NCBI RefSeq assembly: GCF_901709675.1
Contig: NC_051098.1
Coordinates: 5,902,000-5,965,999 of the forward strand
Source: Syngnathus acus
Taxonomy: Eukaryota; Chordata; Actinopteri; Syngnathiformes; Syngnathidae
Direction: 5' to 3'
DNA length: 64,000 nucleotides
This document shows positions 1-24,073 of this stretch, one piece after another. The position numbers and the translations under genes are program-made. Below the pieces are notes generated by a model, which was not told the DNA's origin, did not search any database, and was given only the letters and a program-made list of their open reading frames with translations. The stretch's first letter is position 1, and each line of letters starts with the position of its first letter.

Positions 1-11563
<11,563 letters not shown>

Positions 11564-11755
11564 ACAGAAATCGATACAATGTGCATGTAGAGATGCTTTT
11601 GTTAAAACAATCCTAACCCTAACTTGATTGTTAATACCAATCAATAGTCATCGTGATTTAAATTTTATTTGCCAGTTTACCTTGTTAGGTCATCGATTCA
11701 GTGTATATTTTACTTTATTGCCCAACATTGGGAATAAATGTAACTTTATAAAATG
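11564..11755 (+). other. METTL16 3' UTR with polyadenylation signal
   Basis: Directly after the METTL16 stop, an AATAAA hexamer lies at 11733-11738, followed by a T/G-rich stretch. This fits a short 3' UTR of about 190 nt ending near 11755. Confidence 0.75.
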
Positions 11756-11982
11756 TTTGCTGCTTTGTGATGCTTTTTCGGATTTACACATGAATTAAAA
11801 ATATAGCCTAGCCCAACAAGCACTATCGAAAATTGATGTGTATTTTCCTGATATTTTATGCCAAATATTTGCTGGTAATGACTGTAGTTTGATCAGAACT
11901 CTTTCTTGAAAATTCCCATAATAATTTTGAAGAAATTTACATTTGCTCAAATTACATCATGCTAATGCTAATGATTGCTAAG

Positions 11983-11983
<1 letters not shown>

Positions 11984-12048
<65 letters not shown>
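11984..12048. repeat. (AT)n microsatellite
   Basis: About 30 AT units in the METTL16-MNT intergenic region. Confidence 0.97.
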
Positions 12049-12051
<3 letters not shown>

Positions 12052-12479
12052 GCACACATATCACACCACATCACTTTATTTGAATGAATCTCCTCCATTG
12101 TTTACATTTTCCAATATTTGAAAACGGTCCAAGAAAATCTGAGTCACATCACTGGTGAGCTATTTTTAAAAATTGTCATCGAGCGTGTTCCTTGGGGGCT
12201 ATCTGGTCTATCCGGTGCATGTGTAGATTGGATTGCTAGCTGATGTAAAGAGAACGTGAATTTTATGTACTGAAAAAAAGTTCTACAAATGCAGTATCTC
12301 ATCCATCCTCAAGAGGGAGCATGTTTCCCAATGTGCCATGACTTTTCCCCTTTTCTTTGCATCCTGTAACTGGCGCAAAATATTTCCTCTATCTGTAAGC
12401 ATTTTCCAATATTTCTCCATGAAAGTGAAGTCATGTAAACGGGGCCATGCGTTTTAAATTCCCACTGGCTTCTGCATTC

Positions 12480-13358
12480 AGGTTTCGAGTTACTCTAAAC
12501 TATTTTTCTTTGGAAACGAGGAATGGACTAAATGCGGTGTGGGGTTTTTCCTTCACCGAATGCGTCATCCAAACATCACACAAGAAAACATTCTGACGCG
12601 ATCGAACCATCCAAAGCACCGATTACGTCACCACAGTCACATGAACACCATCAAGCGTTACGCAAGTATCCCGGAGTGTGACACGCTTTTGACAACTTTT
12701 TGACGGCATTGTCGCGATTATTTGCCAAAGGAGGTGGAATTCTAACAATAACGTTTGCAAAATAGTCGCTACAAAGCCTTTCACGTAAACAGCTTTATCG
12801 AGCACGTGGTAAAACTCCTGTTTGCATGTCGCTCCTTAGTTCTTGTCATATTTGTGCGAACATAAACTTTTCTTTCCTCGAATAGTTGCGTTAAGTTCTA
12901 GAAGCTATGCTTGTTGCCTTTATTTGGGATGCTTTGTAGAGAACTTTTAATGTAGCGAAAGACAATCCGTCTAACTCGATTTTTGGTGACATTTGTCCTC
13001 ATATTCATATTGGTGGACGATTTCCATCGTCATCGATCCCGTCCAATGAGCCACATTCCGTGTATTTGACGGATCCCCGTGGCATTGGTGTGTGTGGGCG
13101 GTTACTCGGCTCTGCGTGATTCACAAACCTTATTTGTTCCTACTACTTTGAGCGCCATCTTGTTCGGAACTTCTACCCACTAGTTTGCACTCAAGGGGGT
13201 GTCCGGTTACCCCGCTCCTGCCCTCCTTAGCGCGGGGATATCTCGCTCTTTCTCTCATTTGCTTTTATCCCGCAACAGGCTTTTCTTGCGTTCGCTTACA
13301 TCGCCCCCTCTGCTTTTTGGTTTGCTTTTGGACTGAGAATCTTTCCAAGCGGACAGAA
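12480..13358 (+). promoter_or_regulatory. MNT promoter and 5' UTR region
   Basis: CpG content rises upstream of the MNT start codon. Visible sites are a CACGTG E-box at 12803-12808 and a GATTACGTCA element near 12622-12631. No TATA box in a sensible place was seen, which fits a CpG-type promoter. The transcription start cannot be fixed from sequence alone. A second CACGTG spans the end of coding exon 1 (13426-13431) and a third lies in intron 1 (13935-13940). Confidence 0.55.
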
Positions 13359-16300
13359 ATGAGCATCGAAACGCTTTTGGAAGCCGCCAAGTATTTGGAA
13401 TTGCAAGCCCAACAACAACAGAGAGCACGTGGTAAGATGTTGTCTTTTTACTTTCGTTTACTTTTCAGTTTGAGGTTTAACTTCACCCACCACGCAATCG
13501 TCATCTTAAAGTTTGATTTAACAATTCGCTTTCTTTGTAACCGCCGCGGATGCGTGAATGCCTAACAACATTAGAGTGCACGTTTGTTATTTTTTTTTAA
13601 TTTTATTTTTTTATTTTTTTATGAACCCGTAGTATAATTGAGTAATTGTGTGTATGTGGACGTGTTGGGTTTTTCTGATTTCACCATCGAGGTGATCGTG
13701 AGAATGGGCGGTGTCACGACGTCGCGCGGCTCACATGACGTTTTCCTGTCAGTTTCCCGCACAGTGATAGTTACTATGTCTTCCGTCTCTCGCAGTGTGG
13801 ACGCGAGTTTTTAAACCAGCCTGCGCGCCACAGGCTGCAGCATTGGCTTGTTTGTGTTTAGGGAAAATAAAAATAGTCTCCCGAGAGCGGGCTGTCTGTC
13901 GATGACGTGTATAGTCCAGACACGCCCATTTCACCACGTGCACGCCGGGCAACCCCTCCCGAAGATTGTTTGTAGCGAGTAGATGAGTCACTACAGCACA
14001 AAGACGCGATGCCTAAGCAGAAAAACCGCCACATGCATAACGAGTGGAGATTTTCAGCTTTTATACAGAAGTAAATAACTTATATTTTTTATTTGTGAAA
14101 AAAATACTTTATTGTATTGTGATGATCCACGAAGAAGCTTCCTTTGTTTTGTTGCATGTTTATCACTTTCACCCATTTTTTTACCTTTATTGGGTAAAGG
14201 TACATATTATACATTGGTTAAAATTCTCCACACTCCACTTTACAAAAATATACCAACAGTATACTATTTAATTAGAAGCTCATAACAAAAGCATGGGACT
14301 CAAGAAAATTGGAACACAAACCAAATTTTTTGTTTAATAATTTGTAAAAATCAATCAAATTAAAAATCCACCCACTCGTGTTGCTTGATAGTATAGTATA
14401 GTATAGTACAGATAGATTTGTGTAAAAATATGGAATTTACCATACTGTGACATAGATCTAAGCTCAACAGCAGCGATGTTAAAAATATTTTTTATATATC
14501 TGTTTTAACCAGACACCAGTGCTATATATGTATATTCTTTTTGTGACATTTTAACACTGTCAGAGGAGATGGACAGATTAATTAGATTTATGACGGACGG
14601 CCCTAAAATCTGAAACAAATAAACTTGACATTGTAGTTTGGCTGCGAGATCTGTCTGATGTAAAATATTTCCACGTCAAATCTGAGTTGTTGCTTGTCGG
14701 AGATGTTTACTGCATTGGAGTGAGCTTTCGACTTCATCCACGTGGCTCCACCTACACATTTGCTCAATTTGGTTGGTTGGATGTCTTGCTCCTCCTCATC
14801 CTGCTGTTGCTGCTGTGCAGCAAGCAGGTCATTGCATGTAGGCAACTAGGCCAGTTCTGCTACGTGCTGGAGTTATGTAATAGTCCATGTTTAAGAAGGC
14901 CTTCATATGATTTCACTTTCAGCTTGTAGAAACATCTGCCATAAGACTTTCTACTGCACAGCACTCTACGTTGTACGTCATAGTTCACCATTAGAAAGTG
15001 CATTTTTTACTCAAACTGCATTGATTTCTAGCTTCAACCAGATGTAAAAGTGCTACTGAATGTAGCGGTCTTAATGTGACTTTTAGTCATTGCGTTCCTT
15101 GAATGACATCACAGATGCCATAGCAACAAGACAGACCTTTTCATTAAGATCCATACGTCACGGAGGAATTGCTTAGAGTTGGATAGGATTGCATTTACTA
15201 TTCAAACTTTGAATGCAGAAACACTGCATAAGCTTCTTTGCCACACGTGTTAGCTTGTTTGTTTGCGTGTGTGCACGCGTGTTCTGCTTATGGTGGTGAC
15301 TGGCCATCAATTCATTCATCTGCTTTTTAATTTCCATCATTATTATTCATGTGAGTTTAACACTAAGTCACCTGCACCTGATTTTCACTGAAGTGCTTTG
15401 CTGTGTCAAAATAAGGCGATTACAGCTCATGTTAATGTGTGGGCCTGGTGGGTAGTAATTGTGTGTGAGTCAGTATATAGAGTCAGTGCCCTGTGATTGA
15501 ACATTTTCCAATGTGTATGAAAGTCTTGCCGAAAGTCAGCTGGGCTGGACTCCGGCCCGCGACCCTCATGAGGACTAACAGTACATTCTATGCAGACTTT
15601 GTTAGTTAATGGCTGGTTGGCACACTTTTTTAAGGTGTTAAATCAAATGTCGTGACATATATATAACGGGAAGTGTTTGTTATCCACAGAGGATGAACTG
15701 AAAGAGAAGCTGCGTCTGGATCTGCTGACGGAGCAAAGACTGACCGATGTCAACAAGTACAACTGCCGAGGCCACATCAACAATGTTTTTAAAGCGGACG
15801 AGCTTATTACTGAGCGCCCCCCGGCCTCCATACCGCCCTCCCTGCCTCCCCCCTCCATGTCCATCGCAGTCATCCCCATTCCGGTGGTCAAACCCGACCC
15901 GGCAGCCTCGCCTTCTCTCCCTGTGGCCTTGCTCTCCCATCCTGCTGCTCCCCATCTAGCCTCCCCCAAAAGGGTGCCTCCTTCTCCTCAAGAACAAGGT
16001 GTCGTAGCTCCACCGCGTTCTCCCCAGCCAAAACCGGATGACCAGAACCACAAACTGCCCTCCCAGAACCATCAACATCACCCAACGCAGCTCCTTGCTC
16101 AAGCCAACAGCGCTAACACGCAGCAGCAGACGGCGCACCAAAAGCTACAATGCTATCCAGGTTCCATCGTCTCGCCCCCCCATCAGCCTGTAATGCTCCC
16201 CCAGTCCCTCCAGCCAGCACTCTTGGTGAACGGCCTTGGCAGTCGGGCCAGTCCTCCTGATGACGGACGCCTACTCGACCAAAAGAAACGACCTGGGGGG

Positions 16301-19300
16301 TAAGACCATCAAATATCTACAAAATGACATTCAACTTGGTGGTGGCGATTATGCTTCAGTGTTATTAAACTTACCTTTCAGACTGACCACAACCTCTTCC
16401 GGGTCGCTGGTCAATGGCCAGTTTTATTTTTGGGACGTGTTTAATTTATTGTAATGCATGCAGCAGAGCGCTGTCAGGCTGAGACTGAGCTGAATTGTCA
16501 CTTCTCAACATTCTTGTCACACAGGCATGAAAAGGAATGTACTTATTGTAAAACAGAACCAAACTTACAAAAAATGAAGTGATGACACGTAAGGTGACGA
16601 CGGTTTCTTATGGATTTAAATGCAATTTTGATTACTTGGGGAAACTGTTTCTCGTAACACACTTGAAGAGGCTGCTGCTCCTTTTGGAATATGTGTCACG
16701 AAGACAAAAAAAGCTAAACACACACCCAGAGTTAATCCTTTTAGTGTGATGAGCTTTGCTCTCACGAGTTGTGTTTATATAATGCGCAATGACTGGACAA
16801 CCAATGAAGGTTTTAGACTTTTGCTCTAGAAATGATAGATAGTTGACCTCAGTGTCATTTGATTTTGGAGGTATCATTTTATTTCCCACTGGACGACATT
16901 ACATTATCACAAATACATTCTGACATACGATTCTCAAATCACTCTTGTCATGTATGAATCTGAAAATCTGAATGTGTTCTGATCTGTTCTCCAGGGCGGG
17001 TACAAGAGAAGTGCATAACAAGCTCGAGAAACACAGGTGAGTTCAAGTGCCTCCTCAAAAATGATCCTTTTATTTATTAGTAATCATTGCAGAATGTAAA
17101 CAGTCCAAAGAAGTCCACTGGCGGCGTGGATTCAAGTGTGCGTGTGTCATGTGTCCATCAGACGAGCCCACTTGAAGGAGTGCTTTGAGACCCTGAAGAA
17201 GAACATCCCCAACATTGATGAAAAGAAGACCTCCAATCTAAGTGTGTTGAGAAGTGCTCTGAGATACATCCAGGTAGGAAACAGACTGACACTTGATTCC
17301 GATTCTGTTGCTGTCAATTGCATCACAAATCAGTTTAGGCTTAGAATTACACAGTGACAACTAGTGTCCTTTTTTTCAAAGTCTGCTTATTTGTCAATTT
17401 CTTCACATGTCAAGACACACAAAGAGATCAAAATTACGTTCCCACTATCCCACGGTGACAAGACATAGTACACAATATACATACAAGTAAACAACACAAA
17501 AAGTAAAAACAAGAAGGCACAAACAATGAATAAATAAGAGTGATGAATGGCTATTTCAAGTACCTACAACTGCACATATTTGAAATGAAACCTAAATCAA
17601 ATAACCTCTTTCAGTCCTGCATTAAAATGTGACTAACATGATTGCATGAACAAAATGGGATTTAATCAGCCATTTACAACATTTCTTTTGCTGGCTACTG
17701 TTATATTGGTGCTCATTTATCAAATAAAACAAGCAGCTGGAGAGGTCTTTACCTCTACGGTACACACAAATGATTTGAAAAACAGCATGTCATGTGTTGG
17801 CTTTACAGTCCACCGCTGAAAGGTTTAGCACCTTGTTTACTGTACATGACGGCCACATGATACACACCCCAACCCTGTCACTTTTCTTTGCAGAACACAG
17901 AATCTTAAAAAGCAGGTTGGAGACCAAGACAAATACAGATTGTGATTCTCAAATGATCCAAAATTACTGGAAATTGCTCTTAGAGAGGGGAAATATTGAC
18001 CAACGCTTGTCACATGCAATATAATGCGCCACACACAATTCATTCCAAGTAACTGCTTCAAAGTTGGCATCTGACTTCAACTTTAAAAGGCCCCAAAATC
18101 TCACTTTGTTCATGACCACAAGTGGTAATAGATCACTTGGAACAAAAATTTAGAACAGGATCTACATACTTTGCCGTTAGCCTAAAAACTGTACCATGTG
18201 TGCACACAGCATTCTTCAAATGGTTGTGATACAGCATTCTCGGAATGTCTGAATGTGATCAACATTTTCAAAGAGCCTTTTTTTTTTCTTTTCATGTTGG
18301 TGCTCACAATTACTACAAAGACATCGCAACTTTGTTACTGTCTCTGAGTTGACTGTCTTGGCGGCGTTATTAGAACAAGAATGCATATAATCAAATATTT
18401 TTTATATCGAATCAGGTGTCTTCCAACTATGCAAAAAATAGTCTAAATATTTCAAATTAGAGATTGTTGCTCATAAATGGGGCCGAAGACTCAGCCCAGG
18501 CCCACTAGATGTTAGACAATGTTTCAATTCATTGAAATTGGGCACTTAGACTTGTGAATCCAGCCTTATGAGTATGGTGCAATGTGCGAGCAATATGCGC
18601 CATGTTTATGGCTTACAATGTAATGGCCGGGCAAGTTACAAAGTCCACATTTTAACACTTTCAGACTGTAACATTACATGGATCTTTTGTTTTTAACCCC
18701 CTCCTCTTCCTATGTTTAGCTTATGCAGAACTCAGCTTCAACCTGAGACATGTTCTTCTGTTTCTCGCACATTTTGTCACAATAACAACAACACAATTCA
18801 GCTTCAGACGGTCAAAATGTTTCAGAACCAAGCTGTTCCCGTAAAATAGAATAATGTCCTAAGTGAGGGCTTCTGGAAAGTATTCGTCTTTCCCTTTTTG
18901 ATGCTGAAGAGGCCGGTATGCTCGATGCTGAGTAGCTGCAGTCTGACTGACTGTCAATAATAAAGAGGGAAAGTAGGGCACGGTGGGTGCAGAGTGTTTT
19001 ACTCATTACTCCTCCCACTAGTGGAGAATGACCCACCTTCTCTGATCAACAAGTGAGCAACACACTTTCAAAACAAAATAGTGAGAAGGACCAAAAATTT
19101 GACAGATTCTTGTCAAAATAAGTGTCTGTGGGCACACTCTTCCAACCATTAACCAAGCTTATGTAGTGTAAATGCACACTGACTGCCCAAGCATTGACTT
19201 ACTCTGTGGTCATGTCCCAAAAGGGAGCTCAGCTCAGGTGAGGTTCCACTAAGAGGCTTAAAGTTGAGCATATGTGCTGTTGCCTGTTCACTGGTGTGCG

Positions 19301-22300
19301 TGTGTTTTAAGATCTACATGGCAAATCAATCATGTACTTGACATGCATTTTTTTCTAGTCAATTGCTGCTTCATGTCATTTCTAGTTTGTAGTCGCCCTC
19401 CAAGTCAAGCGTTCACCTCATTCTGCCAGTGAGTCATCTCTTATGTGAGGAAACAATTTTCAGACCAAGGTGTTAACATTTTTGGCAAAGATTTGGTTTT
19501 GTTCAATTCAATGCTGTCGTTGTGAGTCATTTGGCAGCTCTGACCTACAACCTTAACTTTGTCTCTTTGACATACGACAATGGCTGTAACAAGAAAACTG
19601 TAAAGGCGCGCCTGTAGAGGCTGAAAACTAATCTCCAATGCAGTTCTAGTCCTCCCACATGCTCCGCCCCTCCCTTACGGGCCTCTCTGAGCTTTTAAGG
19701 CCACATGAGCAGCGAGCACATGGCTAGCTGGAGCCGCGTGACGTCATCCGCCTGTGCTGCTCCTCCACCCAGTGCTGCAGCAGTTAGGCAGGCAGGAATC
19801 GGGAGCACTCGCAGTTGGAGCTGCATAGCAGTAAACACGGGGGCTGGCGTTCCCCTCCTCCATGACCACTCGACGTCTTTCTGCTTGCTTTGTTCCCAAA
19901 AGCCACAAGGAGCTGGAGTGTGTTTCGTGAATGTGCACTTCATATTCAGTTGGAGGCCCCTGACAGTATCTTATTTTGCTGGTTTGATCTTTATGCTAAT
20001 ATCTCATAGCAATCTATTTTTAATGTTGCTTGTCCTCATTAGGGCTCCCATTGCGAGTGTGGTGGGGGTCCACTCTGGACTGTTTGGAGTGAGGTTTTAA
20101 GTCAAATAAACCTGGCATTTGAACAGGGGTGTGTAGACGTTTTCTCTGCACTGTAGAATAAGAACAAGAAAGTGATTTTCCACACACAAAGCTTTTCCTG
20201 TGAGCTGCCACGCACCACGTGAAGTTGCAGCTGGAAGGCATGGCCAGATGAGGCTTTACGCTCAGCACAGTCACAAGACCTCAAGCCGGGGCGGAGATAT
20301 CCGGCTTTAGCAGCGTGTTTGCAACGTGGCCTCGCACGCCGCTGGCCCTTTAAGACGGCGCCCTGTACGCAGTACAGCTTGTCCTCCTCAACTGCTGCGA
20401 GTGAGTCGGGGAGTAGACTGCCCGCCCCTCCCCCCTCGGTGAGGCCATGTGCGCTGCGCTACCCCCCACCCCACTGGTTGCTTGTGACAGCCAGCTCGAC
20501 CAGTGTTTACCTTACACACACCCTCGCACTCAATGCGGCCGATTCCTTGCTGATCTAGATTACCGCGCAAATAAAGTTGAGGGTGGGCCTTATTGCTCAG
20601 GAATTGTGTGTGTGTGTGTGTGTGTGTGTGTTTGTGTGTGTCTGTGTGTCTGTGTCTGTGTGTCTGTGTGCGTGTGTGTGTAAGGGCAGGAGCGCTGGTG
20701 TCAATCATGTGGTAGGAAACAAAAGGTGCTTGGAACCCGATGTCCTAGCAACACGGCGATACGATTAGCAGGACGCCATGTGGAAGCCATCTGCCTCCAA
20801 GCGGCTTCTCGGGTTGCGTGCGTTTCTACGGGGACGGCCGCATTTGTTGTTGTCTCTGCCACGTGCGCGCACACATAGACGCACAGCAGTTAAGTGGGTC
20901 TCTGTGTTTGTGGAGCACCTCGCCCGTTCCCTCCTTGACTCATCGTTTGTTTGAGGCGAGGCAAGGAGGTGGGTTCTCGTGTCAATCCAAACGAAGTCTT
21001 TTTGTCCTTCTATATTGTGAGGGACTTAGTGTCAGTCTAGTAACACTTTGCGTCTTGTTCAACGTTGTAAATGGGTTGTCATGGAAACCGTTGTGTTTCC
21101 TTGACAACCAGTGATGACGAGGGATGCGTCAAATCGTGTCCTCATGTGAGTGAGTGCACTTGTCCTCACTCGTCAATAATGTCGTGAGGATGAGTTGGAG
21201 CCGCTGACTTTCGGCCAGAGGCGAGTGCACCCTGGATTGGGCGCCATTCAGTCACAGATTGAGTCATCCCCATTGACATTGACACGTATGGACAAATGTG
21301 GGAAGAAGGTGCAATACCAGCAGAAAACTTTCACAACTGTGTCCAGAGCATTTAAATGGTGACGCAGAAGGAACGGCGCTGGAGTTCAAACTGTCGCCAC
21401 CTTAAAACTTGCTATTAGCTTTGTAGGCATTTTGAAAGTAATTTTATTCACTGTAAGAACTCATAATAAAATTCAACTTCATGCATATTTTATTGAGTTG
21501 ATGTTGTCGATTAGATGTGCAAACTAAGACATTACAGCAAACACAAACTTGTTCACACCATCGTTACTGCACCGACTCAGCATATACGATCAGATTTTTT
21601 CATTTGCTCCATGCTTCACTTAACTAAAGTTGTGCATATTGTCACCCACTTTCATGCAGTCTCGTTGAATTCTTAAGATTTGATGTTGCTTGTGCAACTG
21701 CACAACTGCATCGGGTCTGCCACGGAGCGGCAGGCGCCACCAATGCTGGATGAAGATAAGGGGGACAGGTGCCCGCCTTTTTCCAAAGAACTCATGTGTT
21801 GTACGTACGTGCGCCGCTTGACTAAACGTGCCCTTTAAACACACAAACACGCGGTGACTGGCCCACACACTGAACACAAGCAGGAAGTCCACCCGATCAG
21901 GAAATGCTTTTATGACCCTGACTCAGTTCATCGGTAATCGACTTCACATTGAGGGCACATGGATGTAGATTTGCGCAAACAAGTCAACAACTTACATGCT
22001 CTTGTTTTGTGCTCACACAGCTACTTCTCATTTGTTAGTAGGTTTTGATTTTAGGGAATGTGTTGAGTTGCGTGTCAGCTGACCTGCAGCTCAAGGGGAA
22101 ACTGGGTCACAGAGTCATTGGCTGGAAGCACCGCCCACTTTCCATCCCCTTCCACGCCTCGTCTTGCCTGTGTGCTTTTGCTCCACAACCAAAACGGCTT
22201 CGTAACAATGACTTGCATTTGCAATTTTCCCCAATACTTTATTAGATCATTATTGTTTAAAGGAATTAATTCACTCGTAAATAGTACACGTTGTTGGCAG

Positions 22301-24073
22301 GAGTCCACACCCGCAATTTCAATAGAATCAGGAAGTTGCTTATTAGCAAACACATAGCAACATGCCACCTATATTATTTCACTCAACAGTTCAAGATTAG
22401 TGCTGGTCTGCAGTGTGCCAAGTCACATTCTTGTGAGAAGAAGCTTTTATCAGTCCCACAACTGAAATTATATTTTTGTAGGAGCAGCAGTTGCACACAA
22501 GTATGAAAATATCAAAGAATAAAAAATCCAAAGAATCAATGTGCCTACAGTAGATATAAAAAGTCTACACACCCCTGCTCAGTACTAAGTTTCTGTTATA
22601 TATTAAAATATCCACAAATAATCTGACCCGTACAACTCCATTGAATTTTTTTTATTTTTTAAATGCAGTAGTGTATTGTTCTACGGACACTCATGACTTT
22701 GTGCGCCGGCAGACGCTGAAGCGCAAAGAGAAGGAGTACGAGCACGAAATGGAGCGTCTGGCCCGTGAGAAGATCGCCACGCAGCAGCACTTGGAGGATC
22801 TGAAGAATGAGCTGAGCCAGTGGATGGACGTGGTGGAGATTGAGCGCGTGCTGCGGCAGACGGCGCAGCCCGAAGAGGACCAGGCCTCCACTTCCACAGC
22901 CTCAGGTGGGCAAAAAAAAAAAAAAACTGTTGACAGCAATGATGGACACAGGACAGATAAATATTGATAGTCCTGTAAATGGAGCCGCTGCCGTTTTAAT
23001 GTCTTAATGGGCCTCCTGTGATCCTCAAATTAAAGACAGCGTTAAAAGAATAATCAGTAGTACACTATCGGATATTTTTAGAATTGATTCTTCTTGCGAC
23101 AATTAAATTTTATTTTGTACAAACATCTTTTTTCCCTCCTATTGTTTATTTTAGATTGTTTATTCATTAAATGACAACTAAACAACAATTAAGCAATTTG
23201 ACACTACAGCAATCGATGCTCATTGTTTTCTAAAGTAAAAGCAATAGTTTGCAAATGTCTCATTCTAATTAAACACAAAAGATGATTAGTCTGCTTTCAT
23301 GGACGACAGAAATCAAAGAAACCTGTCTGGTATCATTTTGGGAAGTGTCACAGTGAATACTTAAAAAACTGAAAGGCACACTGTGTTATTTAATAAGTTG
23401 GGTCAAGTGACGTTTGTGTGTGCTTGCAGAAGGCGAAGAGGTGATGGACGAGGACGACGAAGATGAGGAAGTGACGGCGCGACCTCCGAGCGAGTCGCCT
23501 GCCATTCCTCAGGCCCACAAAACCGAAAGTCTCCACCAGACGCCTCCCGTCCGCTCCTTGACTTTGACGGCCCCCACCCCTTCCTTCATCGCCCATCACG
23601 TGTCGGCGCTGCATCCGCCGCCCAAACCCCCTGCCCCCGGTGCAGCCCCCTCCACTGGCCAGCCCACTTTACACCCCACCGTCATCGCCCACGCGTCCGC
23701 CTCGCACCCGTCCGTCATCCAAGCGGTGAACCACGTCATCCAGGCTGGGGGACCGAAACATATCGCGCAACTGGCGCCGGGGCAGCCGTCTATCAGCCAC
23801 ATCACTGTGCACCCGGTGGCCCACCTGAGCTCACACCTCCCCACCCTGTACCCCCAACCGGTGGCCGTCACGCAGCCCGCCTTGATAAGCCACATTGCGC
23901 ACACTCTGGGCCACGTCAACGGCGCCGTCAGCCAGCCTGCTACCGGCACCGCCATCGTAGGCAAACAGACTGTGGTGGCCCACCACCCGCAGCTGATGGG
24001 CCAAACTGTCCTCAACCCTGTCACCATGGTAACCATGCCATCTTTTCCCATCAGCACTCTGAAGCTCGCCTGA
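13359..24073 (+). CDS. MNT: MNT, MAX-network bHLH-zipper transcriptional repressor
   Basis: Family role: MNT pairs with MAX (or MLX), binds CACGTG E-boxes and recruits SIN3 co-repressor, opposing MYC. Six coding exons: 13359-13431, 15690-16299, 16995-17036, 17162-17273, 22713-22905 and 23430-24073 (stop TGA 24071-24073). Phases join cleanly to give 557 residues, close to the human 582. Order of elements: N-terminal SIN3-interaction helix MSIETLLEAAKYLELQAQQQ, a proline-rich region including the conserved IPIPVV, the KKRPGG junction, basic region REVHNKLEKHRRAHLKE, helix-loop-helix (CFETLKKNIPN, KKTSNLSVLRSALRYIQ), leucine zipper KRKEKEYEHEMERLAREKIA, an acidic stretch (DEDDEDEE), and a His/Pro/Thr-rich tail ending in MPSFPISTLKLA as in other MNT proteins. 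The residue before RR in the basic region is His where the human protein has Asn. The start is fixed by the family-invariant MSIETLLEAA. The teleost paralogue (a or b) is not assigned. Confidence 0.97.
13432..15689. other. MNT intron 1
   Basis: A 2.3-kb intron. The first 500 bp remain CpG-rich and carry a CACGTG at 13935-13940. A short TATAG repeat is at about 14388-14407. The rest is AT-rich with no supported gene. Confidence 0.8.
16300..16994. other. MNT intron 2
   Basis: A 0.7-kb intron bounded by GTAAGA and CTCCAG. I see no further features in it. Confidence 0.85.
20106..20150 (-). mobile_element. Terminal fragment of a teleost DNA-transposon-like repeat
   Basis: Read on the minus strand this contains ACGTCTACACACCCCTGTTC. 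Almost the same core (AGTCTACACACCCCTG) recurs in plus orientation at 22560-22577. I recall this motif as the end of a common interspersed element in fish, but I cannot name the family. Confidence 0.4.
20604..20682. repeat. GT-rich microsatellite with TCTG interruptions
   Basis: Roughly 80 bp of GT units that become interrupted by T and C near the 3' side. It lies in MNT intron 4. Confidence 0.95.
22548..22595 (+). mobile_element. Second fragment of the same repeat family
   Basis: It carries ATATAAAAAGTCTACACACC, matching in opposite orientation the fragment at 20106-20150. The two lie in the same MNT intron, so they may be either two insertions or two ends of one element split by later insertions. 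Confidence 0.4.

Larger units (their letters stand above)
17274..22712. other. MNT intron 4 with an internal CpG-rich block
   Basis: A 5.4-kb intron splitting the helix-loop-helix from the zipper. AT-rich flanks surround a CpG- and GC-rich block at about 19650-21000. The block includes a full CRE palindrome TGACGTCA (19739-19746), GC-box-like motifs near 20285-20450 and a GT-rich microsatellite (20604-20682). Fragments sharing an inverted-repeat motif lie at 20106-20150 and 22550-22585. Confidence 0.75.

Noticed and set aside
15643-15969. Minus-strand ORFs opposite MNT exon 2
   Set aside because: Gly/Arg-rich shadows of the proline-rich MNT coding sequence.
23596-24057. 153-codon minus-strand ORF opposite MNT exon 6
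   Set aside because: It is the antisense shadow of the GC-rich MNT C-terminal exon, which has clear family identity on +.
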